Shown here: one piece after another, positions 9,394-17,737 of the stretch | How the letters are laid out: every line of letters starts with the position of its first letter | Position numbering within the stretch: the stretch's first letter is position 1 | Assembly (NCBI RefSeq): GCF_001439635.1 | Contig: NZ_LMBZ01000010.1 | Span: 96,739 to 160,738, forward strand | Source of the DNA: Solibacillus cecembensis | GTDB lineage: Bacteria; Bacillota; Bacilli; Bacillales_A; Planococcaceae | Length of the DNA stretch: 64,000 bases | Direction of reading: 5' to 3' | Notes under the pieces: generated by a model | Seen by the model: the letters and a program-made list of their open reading frames with translations, nothing else | Told to the model about the DNA's origin: nothing | Database searches by the model: none | Position numbers and translations under genes: made by a program

Positions 9394-10545
9394 ATGATTC
9401 TAATCTTACCCTTTATGCAAATGAAATCAGGGCATCACCTAGTGGCGGACGCATTAGAAGCGCATATTCATCAGCAAGACCCACAAGTTAGCGTAGAAAA
9501 AATTGATATTTTCCATCACACATGGCCAAGATTAGAACGCGTTGTTTCTAAATGTTATTTAACATGGATTCAGCAATATCCTAAATCCTACAGTCGCTTT
9601 TATAAGAAGAATTTTAATGCGGAGGACTATCAAGTTCGGTTATTTCAACCATTCGAATATATGATGGAGCAGGCACTTGAGAAAATTATTTTGGAGAAAC
9701 AACCAGAGGCAATCATTTGTACTCATAGCTTTCCATCACATGCTGCTAGTCGTCTTAAACAAGCAGGTAAAATCCAAACCCCTATTATTAATGCCTATAC
9801 TGATTTCTTTACTAGTGGTGTTTGGGCAAAGGATGGTGTTGATTTACATTTGGTACCTTCTACACATGTAGCCAAATATTTAACGGAGCAATTCCATGTG
9901 GCGGAAGGGAAAATTGTTATTTCAGGTATTCCCATTCATCCGGAAATTCGCCCTGTTACAAAACGCCAGGCAAATCACCCATTGCATATTTTAATAGCAG
10001 GTGGGAATAGTGGGTTAGGTAATATTAAGTCGCTCGTCAATCAATGTCTCGGGCTAAGCAAGATTCAGTTTTCTGTACTATGTGGCAACAATAAAAGATT
10101 ATTACAGGAACTTCAAAATCTTTCGTTGCCTAACGTAACACCACTCCCTTATATTGCGAGCCGCGTGCAGATGAATGCTCTTTATGATCGGGTTGACGCC
10201 ATTATTTCAAAGCCTGGTGGTGTTACAGTAGCAGAAGCTCTTTCGAAAAAAATCCCGATTTTCATCGAATCTGTATTACCTGGTCAGGAGCAAATTAATA
10301 TGGATTACTTAGTTCCTGCACAGCTCGTTTTTCAAACTACCGACTGCAACCATTCCTTATTGGAGGTATACAGCATTTTAAAAAACGATACGGAAATGGA
10401 TAAATTCGAGCGTGCCATTCAAATATATGAGCAAGATTTGGATTTGCAAGTAGCGGAATTGATTCACAAAATACTTGGGCATTTACCACATGCTAAACAA
10501 CCTTATCCATACGAGCCATTCAATCGTTTGGCTTTGCTTTCATAA
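9394..10545 (+). CDS. Glycolipid-type glycosyltransferase (MGDG synthase / UgtP-like)
   Basis: A 383-residue GT-B-fold enzyme of the MGDG-synthase/MurG-like group, which moves sugar from a UDP donor onto diacylglycerol or a related lipid at the inner membrane face. The N-terminal half has 'MKSGHHLVADAL' and 'THSFPSHAASRL'; the C-terminal half has the nucleotide-sugar region 'AGGNSGLGNI', 'ISKPGGVTVAEAL' (about 272-284) and 'PGQEQINMDYL'. ATG 9394 is ten bases after AAGGA; the GTG at 9385, which overlaps the DedA stop, is too close to that site. Last gene of the operon; terminator follows. Confidence 0.88.
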   Translation: MILILPFMQMKSGHHLVADALEAHIHQQDPQVSVEKIDIFHHTWPRLERVVSKCYLTWIQQYPKSYSRFYKKNFNAEDYQVRLFQPFEYMMEQALEKIILEKQPEAIICTHSFPSHAASRLKQAGKIQTPIINAYTDFFTSGVWAKDGVDLHLVPSTHVAKYLTEQFHVAEGKIVISGIPIHPEIRPVTKRQANHPLHILIAGGNSGLGNIKSLVNQCLGLSKIQFSVLCGNNKRLLQELQNLSLPNVTPLPYIASRVQMNALYDRVDAIISKPGGVTVAEALSKKIPIFIESVLPGQEQINMDYLVPAQLVFQTTDCNHSLLEVYSILKNDTEMDKFERAIQIYEQDLDLQVAELIHKILGHLPHAKQPYPYEPFNRLALLS

Positions 10546-10557
10546 TATAATCAAAAA

Positions 10558-10593
10558 AGGCCTGAATTCGATTTTATTCGAACTCAGGTCTTT
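10558..10593. terminator. Strong terminator after the glycosyltransferase operon
   Basis: A 14-bp stem, aggcctgaattcga / tcgaactcaggtct (two wobble pairs), followed by TTTCT on the plus strand; A-run before it gives a T-run on the minus strand for the small genes converging from the right. Confidence 0.85.
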
Positions 10594-10600
10594 CTCATAA

Positions 10601-10723
10601 TTAGTTTGTAAAAGATAATACTGCGTTTCTGTATTTTGCTAATGTTTGTGCCGCTTCGTTTTTGCTTGTGTATTCGAACATACGAATATCGTTTTGATTA
10701 TTAAATACCGTTACTACCCACAT
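10601..10723 (-). CDS. 40-residue small protein, tandem copy 2
   Basis: Short gene with AAAAGGAG nine bases before its ATG. The product starts MWVVTVFNNQNDIRMFEYTS, continues KNEAAQTLAKYRNAVLSFTN and stops. It is a near-identical copy of the gene just upstream (10739-10861): about 36 of 40 residues agree, and nucleotide changes are mostly at third codon positions, which argues that both are translated and under selection. It resembles short Bacillales proteins of the type MW(I/V)VTVY...MFE(F/Y)...EA with no known function (from memory, not checked). No signal or membrane segment. Confidence 0.8.
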   Translation of the reverse strand: MWVVTVFNNQNDIRMFEYTSKNEAAQTLAKYRNAVLSFTN

Positions 10724-10738
10724 GTGTATTCGCTCCTT

Positions 10739-10861
10739 TTAGTTTGTATATGATAATACTGCGTTTGTATATTTTGCTAATTCTTGTGCTGCCTCATTTT
10801 TGCTTGTGTATTCGAACATACGAATATCGTTTTGATTATTAAATACTGTTACTACCCACAT
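10739..10861 (-). CDS. 40-residue small protein, tandem copy 1
   Basis: Small gene with AAAGGAGA upstream; ATG at 10861 (an in-frame ATG at 10864 is also possible). Product: MWVVTVFNNQNDIRMFEYTS, then KNEAAQELAKYTNAVLSYTN. Differs from the following copy at Glu/Thr, Thr/Arg and Tyr/Phe positions. Its stop codon (10739-10741) overlaps the ribosome binding site of copy 2, so the two are surely cotranscribed and may be translationally coupled. Function unknown. Confidence 0.8.
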   Translation of the reverse strand: MWVVTVFNNQNDIRMFEYTSKNEAAQELAKYTNAVLSYTN

Positions 10862-11043
10862 CATTCATTTCTCCTTTAAAATGCATATTGTGTACTATAA
10901 CAACAATTAAATTTTAATGGTCTTTGAAAATTGTTGTATAACATACTTCTTGATTCCTATTCTACTCCGATTTAATAAAAATGAAAGCCATTTGTTTACC
11001 TTTTCACAATGTATTCATAATTATGGCGCTTTCTTTGAACACT

Positions 11044-11072
11044 TTGTGACATCAGTGTTTTCAAGGTATAAT
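11044..11072 (+). promoter_or_regulatory. Orphan SigA-type promoter
   Basis: TTGTGA (11044-11049), 17-base spacer, TATAAT (11067-11072) on the plus strand. There is no plus-strand gene downstream before the hairpin at 11205-11233, so it may drive a small RNA of about 150 nt. See findings. Confidence 0.5.
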
Positions 11073-11204
11073 GCGCATTTTTAGTAAAATATCTCCCGAA
11101 AGAGCTAGTTCTGTTCTAGTACAGAATGAAAAGGGTTTCACCGGTTTAGTACAGTGTAAATTTACGTCCTTTCCAACTTGAAATGCAAATTTAAAAAACA
11201 AAAA

Positions 11205-11233
11205 ACCACATCAAATTTTTACACTTGATGTGG
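11205..11233. terminator. Terminator between possible small RNA and DUF948-like gene
   Basis: ACCACATCAA / TTGATGTGG stem with a 7-nt loop. T-run is strong on the minus strand (TTTTTTG), ending the 11252-11656 gene, and weak on the plus strand. Confidence 0.8.
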
Positions 11234-11251
11234 GATTTCCTATTCGATCTT

Positions 11252-11656
11252 TTAGTTTGCCTTGCGATTTAAAAAGCTTACTGCTGTATTCGTCCATCGT
11301 TCTACTTGTGCTTGCTTTTCTTCATCATTTTGAAATTGCTTCACAATAGCTGACGTTGCCTTTTGTGAAGAATCGTTCAGCTCATTCAATGCCGTCCCTA
11401 CATCTTTTACTGATTGGACAACAGTTTGAAACGATTGCTTTTTATAGTCTATATCCGTTTTCATTTTATCTATCGTTGCAGTTAATGCGATAGCTTGTGT
11501 TTGAATTCCTTCTAGTTGCTTTTGAAGTCCTTGCATATGCGCTAAAATAACGGTAATTACATTTTTTAATGGAAAAATAACAACGGCGATACATCCTACA
11601 AATATAACGACCGCCACGATTAGAACAATGACTGTCGCTAGAAGCCACACATTCAT
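11252..11656 (-). CDS. DUF948-like membrane protein
   Basis: A 134-residue protein with one N-terminal membrane segment (about 3-27) and a mostly helical, coiled-coil-prone remainder rich in Gln, Lys and Thr. This matches the layout of the DUF948 general-stress-type proteins of Bacillales; function unknown. ATG 11656 is eight bases after GGGAGG; the earlier in-frame ATG at 11671 would overlap the ribosome binding site. Terminator follows. Confidence 0.7.
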   Translation of the reverse strand: MNVWLLATVIVLIVAVVIFVGCIAVVIFPLKNVITVILAHMQGLQKQLEGIQTQAIALTATIDKMKTDIDYKKQSFQTVVQSVKDVGTALNELNDSSQKATSAIVKQFQNDEEKQAQVERWTNTAVSFLNRKAN

Positions 11657-11731
11657 TAAAACGCCTCCCATTCAGTTTGTATTTTCTTTTATTTTATTAC
11701 ATATCCCCTGGAACTTACTAATTTATTCACA

Positions 11732-13333
11732 TTATAAATAACGACGTGCGCCTGAATAGTTTCGTTGGTAAGCACCTTGGTTCATTGATTCGATTTTTAC
11801 TTTAGATGCATAGTGCGGTGCATGTAGCATTTGACCGTTGCCTAAATACATCCCAACGTGATATACCTTACCTTTGCCTCCATTATAAGCAAAGAATACA
11901 AAGTCACCTGGTTTCAAATCTTTTTTGGCTACTTTAGTTCCTCCTGTTGCTTGATAAAATGAGTCACGGGGAATCATAATGCCATGCGCGCGGAATACCG
12001 CATATAAAATACCAGAGCAATCATAGCCCCATGAAGACGTACCTGCCCATAAATACGGTAAGTCCATAAAGCGTTTTGCTTCCTTAATAATCGTATCTAC
12101 TGACGGCTTTGGTACATCACTATAATTTTGGAAAGACTTCGCATCTGTCTTTTTTAATAGCTTGATACCTTTGCTCGGTGTTTGCACGAAATAGTAATTC
12201 GCGTCTTCTTTAATAACAGGTAAAATCGTTGCATAACTAATATCTAAATGCTTTGAAGCGTCTGAATTATATAATGGAGCTTTTTTTGCTGTAACAATAG
12301 CAATGGCACAATCATCATAATTCATCTTTGTCGAAACGATATGTGATTTCGATACCCAACCTGGATAGCCCTCTTTTTGATAAGGAACGTACTGATCATT
12401 TGCTGCAACACGCACCCAGTTACCATTCGTCTCTAGTAACGTCACTTCATCTCCGTACAATGCCTGCGTATCTGTACGATCAACTAGCCACTTTTTTTGA
12501 GCTAATGACATCGAAGAAATCCATTGCTGCATTTCAACTGGATTTTTCGTCGATGGTATGTCTACTGAGCGAGATTTATTGCGATGTTTCCACAAATTCG
12601 TTACCGCCACATCCACCTTATATGTAATTGTATCTGTTTCACGCGCACAACTTAATTGCTCCTGTGGCTTTTCAGTCACGATCGGCTCTTGTGGTTCTTG
12701 TGGCTCCTGAACGACTGGTTTTTCAAGTCGGAATGATGGCTCTAAAACACGCGCCAAAAATACCGCAAAGCTCCCACGTGTTAACGATGTCTCTGGATAA
12801 AATTTTCCATCTTCAAAGCCTATCGTTATTTGATTGGCCACTAATACATTGATTGATTCTGCTGCCCAATATGTAGCTGGCACATCTGGAAAACTACTAT
12901 TCTCTATAGCGCCCGTTAAAGGAAATGCTTGAACTAAAATTGCCGCAGCCTGTGCACGCGTTAAATTTTGATCTGGATTAAACTGTCCATTGTTCCCCGC
13001 CATACCCCCATACTCTGTTATTGCTGCAATAATTGGCATTCGTGGATCATCTGCCGCAACATCTGAATAGGTAGGAGTCTCACTTAACTCAGTATCTAAT
13101 TGCAATGCGCGTACAAGCATTTCTGCCGCCTCATAGCGTGTAATCGTATCCTTTATGCGAAAAGCTCCCGTCGGCTCCGCATCAATAATGCCGTATGAAA
13201 TTAAAAACTCTAACTCTGCCTTCTGCTGTGAACTATCCGGTACATCTGTAAATAGTTGCGCCTGCACAGTAGCCATAGACCCCGTAAAAAATAAACATAA
13301 CACAACGATTGATACCACCAACTTACGAATCAT
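11732..13333 (-). CDS. Surface peptidoglycan hydrolase: SLH repeats plus SH3-like region plus NlpC/P60 domain
   Basis: A 533-residue secreted protein. Signal peptide ending near AQA (about 25); three SLH motifs to about residue 215 (for example 'FPDVPATYWAAESINVLVA' and 'GFEDGKFYPETSLTRGSFA'), which bind pyruvylated cell-wall polymer; a Pro/Glu-rich linker; two SH3-like parts; and a C-terminal NlpC/P60 domain with catalytic Cys near 438 in YDCSG, His near 491 in YHVGMY and a third His in LHAPH. Expected to cleave gamma-D-glutamyl bonds in wall peptides. ATG 13333 follows GGGAGAGAG; an ATG at 13354 is less suitable. Confidence 0.9.
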   Translation of the reverse strand: MIRKLVVSIVVLCLFFTGSMATVQAQLFTDVPDSSQQKAELEFLISYGIIDAEPTGAFRIKDTITRYEAAEMLVRALQLDTELSETPTYSDVAADDPRMPIIAAITEYGGMAGNNGQFNPDQNLTRAQAAAILVQAFPLTGAIENSSFPDVPATYWAAESINVLVANQITIGFEDGKFYPETSLTRGSFAVFLARVLEPSFRLEKPVVQEPQEPQEPIVTEKPQEQLSCARETDTITYKVDVAVTNLWKHRNKSRSVDIPSTKNPVEMQQWISSMSLAQKKWLVDRTDTQALYGDEVTLLETNGNWVRVAANDQYVPYQKEGYPGWVSKSHIVSTKMNYDDCAIAIVTAKKAPLYNSDASKHLDISYATILPVIKEDANYYFVQTPSKGIKLLKKTDAKSFQNYSDVPKPSVDTIIKEAKRFMDLPYLWAGTSSWGYDCSGILYAVFRAHGIMIPRDSFYQATGGTKVAKKDLKPGDFVFFAYNGGKGKVYHVGMYLGNGQMLHAPHYASKVKIESMNQGAYQRNYSGARRYL

Positions 13334-13447
13334 TTTCTCTCTCCCACTAAGCAATTTTCTAGCTGCTTTTTAATAGTTTGAATATACTAATATTCCTATA
13401 CTATTATACAAATTATTGGAAGGATAAGGGTCTATTTTAAATATGTG

Positions 13448-13891
13448 CTATAAATTCTTTTTTAGCATGATCATATTCTTTAATTGCTTGCCATTTTCAA
13501 AAATAGGATGATCATAATTTTCAATGAAGAAGTTTTCGATTTGATGAGAAATCACAAAACCGCACGATTCATAAAATGGAATTGTCAAAGGACTGTCCCC
13601 TGTTCCGACAAGCATCGTATGCCCCTTTTGTTGATATTGAGCGAACATAGCTTGAATCATTTTTCTGCCATAACCTTTTCTTTGATACAAAGGGTCTGTA
13701 GCAAGATTTTTGATTTCAAAATGACCATCCCCTTCATCAGTTACAACACATACAGCTTTCACGCCATCCTCTTCTAAAACAAACATTTCCCCTCTATCCA
13801 AATAACGATCAATCATACTTTCTTGCTCATCTGCTAATAGCAATAATTCTAAAAACTGCTTTTTATTTTCTGTAATTTTTTTTATTTCCAT
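13448..13891 (-). CDS. GNAT family N-acetyltransferase
   Basis: A 147-residue GNAT enzyme. The acetyl-CoA loop is 'YQRKGYGRKMIQAM' (about 78-91), preceded by 'FEIKNLATDPLYQ' and followed by 'PFYESCGFVIS' near 109-119, the common end of the fold. It resembles YvbK-type small-molecule acetyltransferases. Substrate unknown. AGGAGCT precedes the ATG. Single gene. Confidence 0.85.
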   Translation of the reverse strand: MEIKKITENKKQFLELLLLADEQESMIDRYLDRGEMFVLEEDGVKAVCVVTDEGDGHFEIKNLATDPLYQRKGYGRKMIQAMFAQYQQKGHTMLVGTGDSPLTIPFYESCGFVISHQIENFFIENYDHPIFENGKQLKNMIMLKKNL

Positions 13892-14130
13892 TGTTTTAGC
13901 TCCTTAGATTAGATTTTAATTACATGCATTGGATTGGGAGCAACTTTCGCATCGGCAAACCCTTTCATAGATAAGGGTCTTCCTATTTATGCTTATTTCT
14001 AACAGTAGCCACCAAAAAGACGTGCATCTTACTTTATCTACAATATTATAAGTAATAATGTGCTTTGCAAAGCAGCAAATTTCTGTAAGGAAAAATTAAT
14101 AAATTTAAGTAGTTTTATAGTAATAATCTA

Positions 14131-14159
14131 TTGCAACTATTCGATTGCTGTTATATACT
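14131..14159 (+). promoter_or_regulatory. SigA-type promoter of the lipoprotein nucleosidase gene
   Basis: TTGCAA (14131-14136), 17-base spacer, TATACT (14154-14159). Transcription would begin near 14166, just before the inverted PurBoxes. Confidence 0.7.
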
Positions 14160-14168
14160 ATCAAAGTC

Positions 14169-14212
14169 AACACGAACATTAATAACAACAAGTATACAAA
14201 ACGTTCGTGTTT
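14169..14212. promoter_or_regulatory. PurR-type operator (pair of inverted PurBoxes)
   Basis: AACACGAACATTA (14169-14181) and AACGTTCGTGTTT (14200-14212) are inverted copies; the CGAA cores are 31 bases apart centre to centre, as in Bacillus PurBox pairs. It lies directly after the promoter of the nucleosidase gene, a position suited to a roadblock repressor. PurR itself is outside this window. Confidence 0.65.
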
Positions 14213-14239
14213 AAGGTGTATTAGGAGGAATGAAGTTTA

Positions 14240-15085
14240 ATGAATAAGAAATCATATGCTAAATATGTTGTCACTCTTTTAATGTTAGTTTTAATGTTGG
14301 TCGGTTGTTCAGACAATGCGCAGGATAACGAAAAAGATACAGATACAACTACAGGTGAAAATAAACAAACGAATGAAAAAGTAATTGGTATTATTGGTGC
14401 GATGAGTGAAGAGGTAGAAATTCTTCGCGAAAAAATGGAAATTGAAAATACTAAAGAAATCGCAGGAATGAAATTTTATCAAGGTACATTAGATGGGGAA
14501 AATATCGTACTCGTGCAATCGGGTGTCGGTAAAGTTAATGCAGCGGCATGCGCACAAATTTTAGCGGATCATTTTGGTGTAGATTACTTAATTAACTCAG
14601 GTGTTGCTGGTGGATTAAACCCAGATGTGAAAGTAGGAGATATCGTAATTTCTACTGATGCTGTCCAACATGATGTAGATATTACTGCATTAGGGGAAGA
14701 GCCAGGTGTTATTTCTCGAATGGAAACAAGTGTATTTACAGCTGACGAAAAATTAATTCAACTAGCAGAAGAATCAGCAAAAGCGTTATCTGAAGATATT
14801 CATGTTTTCAAAGGCCGAATCGCTAGTGGGGACCAATTTATCGCAAGTAATGAACAGCGAGAAACAATTGCACAAACATTCGCTCCATATGCGGTAGAAA
14901 TGGAAGGTGCAGCGATTGCACATGTTGCGCAATTAAATAACATTCCATTTGTAATTATTCGTGCCATTTCAGATGATGCTAATGGTGAATCAAATGTTAC
15001 CTATGTAGATTTTGTCGAAGTAGCAGCTGAAAACGCGAGCCAAATGATTGAACAAATGATCAAAGGTTTTAATACTAATATGTAA
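14240..15085 (+). CDS. Lipoprotein 5'-methylthioadenosine/S-adenosylhomocysteine nucleosidase
   Basis: A 281-residue protein made of a lipoprotein signal (lipobox LVGC, Cys23), an Asp/Thr-rich linker (24-46) and a complete MTA/SAH nucleosidase domain. Against E. coli MtnN the catalytic residues are all present: Glu58 (E12) in IIGAMSEEVE, Glu222 (E174) in VEMEGAA, Asp245 (D197) in RAISDDAN. The enzyme should cut the N-glycosidic bond of MTA, SAH or 5'-deoxyadenosine, releasing adenine, but outside the membrane. AGGAGGA precedes the ATG. The gene is monocistronic, behind a PurR-type operator and before a strong terminator. Cytosolic MtnN is the usual form, so the location is unusual. Confidence 0.88.
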   Translation: MNKKSYAKYVVTLLMLVLMLVGCSDNAQDNEKDTDTTTGENKQTNEKVIGIIGAMSEEVEILREKMEIENTKEIAGMKFYQGTLDGENIVLVQSGVGKVNAAACAQILADHFGVDYLINSGVAGGLNPDVKVGDIVISTDAVQHDVDITALGEEPGVISRMETSVFTADEKLIQLAEESAKALSEDIHVFKGRIASGDQFIASNEQRETIAQTFAPYAVEMEGAAIAHVAQLNNIPFVIIRAISDDANGESNVTYVDFVEVAAENASQMIEQMIKGFNTNM

Positions 15086-15098
15086 TCGTCCAACGATG

Positions 15099-15145
15099 AA
15101 GGGAGTCTCTTTTATGCGAGTATGCAGGAAGAGGCTCCCTTTTTA
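15099..15145 (+). terminator. Terminator after the nucleosidase gene
   Basis: AAGGGAGtCTCTT / AAGAGgCTCCCTT stem, 17-nt loop, then TTTTTATGTTT. Confidence 0.88.
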
Positions 15146-15271
15146 TGTTTTATAGGAGCCCTTTCCCCAATAGTAAACTACTTTAATTGCACTTTTCGTG
15201 GAAACTAAGATAATAGAATTAAGCTCTTAAAAAGGATGCTTTTAAGATGGGAAGAAGCGAGGGGAATTACT

Positions 15272-16018
15272 ATGAAGAAAAAAGATGAAGCATTAGCGCA
15301 ACTCGAACATGTATTGATGGAACTAAAAAAAGGCGAAGAAGAAAGTGCCGCTACTAGCGTTATAGGACCGAGTAGAGGGAATCCTAATATCTCAGGAGCA
15401 TTATTTAAAATTGTTTTTAAATTTTGGGGCGTAAAGATTTTATTAATTGCATCGCTTCTTATAGCTATTACATTTGGCGGTATTTGGTGGTTATTTTCTG
15501 GGAGTACATATAAACAGGAAAGTACAACATTTATAGAACACATTCAAGATTTAGCAACGCTTGCTACGGCTGAAGCACATGTAAAAGTAATTATTAAGGA
15601 AGAGGATAATAAGCTGTTTGGAAATGATATTCCGGTTAATTTTCCAGGTACAAAGAGAGAGGTTTTATTAGTTGTTCCTGCCACAGTCATTGCTGGTGTG
15701 GATCTTAAAGGGGTGACTCAGGGTGATATAAAGGTGAATGAGGATAAAAAGAAGTTAGAAATCACCCTTCCACGGGCAACGCTTATACAAGATCCCACAA
15801 TTCAGATGGATCGTGTCCAAACTTTCTCAGACGAAGGACTATTTCGTGGGAAAGTGAAATGGGATGAAGGTTTTAACCTAGCAGCAGTAGCACAAGAGGA
15901 TATTAAAGATGAGGCCATTGAAATCGGTTTATTACAATCAGCAGAAAAAAGCGCGGAAAAAGTGCTTGAAGGTTTCTTTGGCAATCTTGGTTATACGGTG
16001 AAAGTAACGTTTGAATAA
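15272..16018 (+). CDS. DUF4230 family membrane-anchored protein
   Basis: A 248-residue protein: a charged cytoplasmic N-terminus (to about 50), one membrane segment (about 56-77) and an extracellular DUF4230 domain with the typical start 'DLATLATAEAHVKVIIKEED' and the end 'AEKVLEGFFGNLGYTVKVTF'. Function of the family is unknown. The ATG at 15272 lies after GCGAGGGG, so the in-frame start 36 bases earlier is not used. Confidence 0.8.
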   Translation: MKKKDEALAQLEHVLMELKKGEEESAATSVIGPSRGNPNISGALFKIVFKFWGVKILLIASLLIAITFGGIWWLFSGSTYKQESTTFIEHIQDLATLATAEAHVKVIIKEEDNKLFGNDIPVNFPGTKREVLLVVPATVIAGVDLKGVTQGDIKVNEDKKKLEITLPRATLIQDPTIQMDRVQTFSDEGLFRGKVKWDEGFNLAAVAQEDIKDEAIEIGLLQSAEKSAEKVLEGFFGNLGYTVKVTFE

Positions 16019-16054
16019 ACTACTTAAATGAAAAAGAAGTAGCGAGTAAAAAGG

Positions 16055-16090
16055 CACTTTTCGTTTGCTTTGAACAGAAAGTGTTTTATT
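16055..16090 (+). terminator. Terminator after the DUF4230 gene
   Basis: CACTTT / AAAGTG stem with a loop of 17 bases and TTTTATTTT following. Confidence 0.6.
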
Positions 16091-16147
16091 TTATCTCTAT
16101 ATACAATTGATAGTTTTCTTAGATTTATATTTTACATGTGATTTTTG

Positions 16148-16180
16148 AGCTTAGACTGTTGAAGCAGTTTAAGCTTTTTT
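16148..16180 (+). terminator. Second hairpin with T-run
   Basis: AGCTTAgACTG / CAGTtTAAGCT stem with a 5-nt loop followed by TTTTTT. No gene lies between it and the preceding terminator. From here to 16521 I see only AT-rich DNA and the leader of the TM2 gene. Confidence 0.75.
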
Positions 16181-16521
16181 TGTATGCATCTAGCACGCGT
16201 ATGAATTAAAGGTGTAAATCACGAATTTCGAAGGTAGAAGTAGGGATTAGTAGACTAACTTTATTAAATTAAACTGACCTAGTATTCTTACAATGGCTTG
16301 TCTAGCGGTAACTTTCGAAAATTAAAAATTCTTACAGAGAAGAAGTAACAATAAATGTGTCATTAATAGAATATCGACTTTCTAAAGGATTATTCTTAAT
16401 AGAAAGTGAAATATTCATAATTTGGAATCACTTAAAAGGAAAATAATGTTGATTAATCCTAATATTGTAATATAATTATTTGGTAAGGTCTAATAATATT
16501 TTATTTATAGGAGGTATTTAT

Positions 16522-16728
16522 ATGTCAGAGAAAAGTTTTGTAGCAACATTATTACTTTGTTTCTTTTTAGGAAGTCTAGGTGTTCACCGTTTTTATGCTG
16601 GTAAAATTGGGACAGGTATTTTAATGATTTTCACATTAGGTGGATTTGGGATTTGGACATTAATCGATTTGATTATGATTATCGTTGGTAAATTTACTGA
16701 TAAAGACGGTAACATTATTAAATCGTAA
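16522..16728 (+). CDS. TM2 domain protein
   Basis: A 68-residue membrane protein with two helices: 'FVATLLLCFFLGSLGVHRFY' and 'FGIWTLIDLIMIIVGKF'. The GxxGxHRFYxGK...G..T.GGxGxWxLxD pattern is the TM2 domain. Function unknown; often found beside zinc-ribbon membrane proteins, as here. AGGAGG precedes ATG 16522. Confidence 0.9.
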   Translation: MSEKSFVATLLLCFFLGSLGVHRFYAGKIGTGILMIFTLGGFGIWTLIDLIMIIVGKFTDKDGNIIKS

Positions 16729-16826
16729 TTGAACAATATATAAGGAAGTTAAAGAAATAAAAAATGATAAGCTGTACATATAATTCTTTAAGCTTGTTGC
16801 TTTTATTTATAGTAATACGATAAATA

Positions 16827-16865
16827 AAGAAGGGAGACTTTTTTAATTGTCCCCTTCTTTTTTAT
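16827..16865. terminator. Bidirectional terminator
   Basis: AAGAAGGGaGAC / GTCcCCTTCTT stem, 10-nt loop, T-run on the plus strand and A-rich start on the other side. Confidence 0.8.
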
Positions 16866-16944
16866 TTTGTGGAGGATTGAGTAGTCTTATTGCTTTTAAC
16901 TTTACGATAATGACATACTGTAGCTAACATGATACTTTACTTCT

Positions 16945-17271
16945 TTATTCATAATAATAGCTATCATCCATCATTTCTGCTGTAAGACCTATTATAAATG
17001 CAAAAATCATGAGGATAATTTTAATAGCTATACCAAACAAGGCATATATTATGGCTGCTTTTGCCGCTTTAGGTTGTGTATCTTTCCATACAAAATAAAT
17101 AATAACCCCGATTATAGGAAAGCAGCATAAACTTAGTATATTAACCCACATGTTAGGTGTATCATTTTTTACAACAGTTACTTGGGTATCAAACTTTAAT
17201 ACGTTTACCCCACAATGTACACAAATTTCAGCATTTTCATTAATGCTAGAACCACAATTAGGACAATACAT
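16945..17271 (-). CDS. Zinc-ribbon membrane protein
   Basis: A 108-residue protein with an N-terminal zinc ribbon (CPNCG at 3-7 and CVHCG at 17-21) and two membrane helices (about 42-62 and 75-97). Paralogue of the next gene upstream (17435-17716): same ribbon, same 'VN(I/L)(L/I)(S/T)LCC-P-(I/L)-G-I-I--FVWK' second part. AGGGGG precedes the ATG. Function unknown. Confidence 0.82.
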   Translation of the reverse strand: MYCPNCGSSINENAEICVHCGVNVLKFDTQVTVVKNDTPNMWVNILSLCCFPIIGVIIYFVWKDTQPKAAKAAIIYALFGIAIKIILMIFAFIIGLTAEMMDDSYYYE

Positions 17272-17434
17272 ATCAAAACCCCCTGCAAATTAAAAAACAC
17301 ACAATTACAAAACTTGTACCTTGTTGAATTAGTAATTAGTACAACATCGATAACTTATAACGGTACACCTTATTAGAACAAACTTTTGCTAAAACAGAAT
17401 TTTTTTCACTTCAATTCCTATGTAATCACTCTTT

Positions 17435-17716
17435 TTAAGAACTTAATAATCCAAGGAGCAACATGGCAATATAGAATAATATGATCACTCCTAGGTTAAT
17501 AAAGAAGAACATTAAAGCTGATTTAGCAGCGACTGGTTTTTCATTTTTCCAAACAAAGAATATAATTAACCCAACTAATGGTACGCAGCAAAGTGTAATT
17601 AAGTTAACACCCCAGTTTGGTTTGTCTTCAACACTTGCATTTTTTGCTCGAACACCACAGTGGATACAAATTTCGGCCTGTTCAGAAATTTGTTCGCCAC
17701 AGTTTCTACAATACAT
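17435..17716 (-). CDS. Zinc-ribbon membrane protein (paralogue)
   Basis: A 93-residue protein: zinc ribbon (CRNCG 3-7, CIHCG 17-21), then two membrane helices (about 37-55 and 66-91). Probably cotranscribed with the DUF2085 gene 21 bases upstream and with its paralogue downstream. The duplicated gene pair suggests a shared membrane role, not identified. Confidence 0.82.
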   Translation of the reverse strand: MYCRNCGEQISEQAEICIHCGVRAKNASVEDKPNWGVNLITLCCVPLVGLIIFFVWKNEKPVAAKSALMFFFINLGVIILFYIAMLLLGLLSS

Positions 17717-17737
17717 AATAGTACCCCCAATACTTTG

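Noticed and set aside
10558..10861. CRISPR-like repetition
   Set aside because: The repeated units are two coding copies of a small gene, not short repeats with spacers; no CRISPR array occurs in the window.
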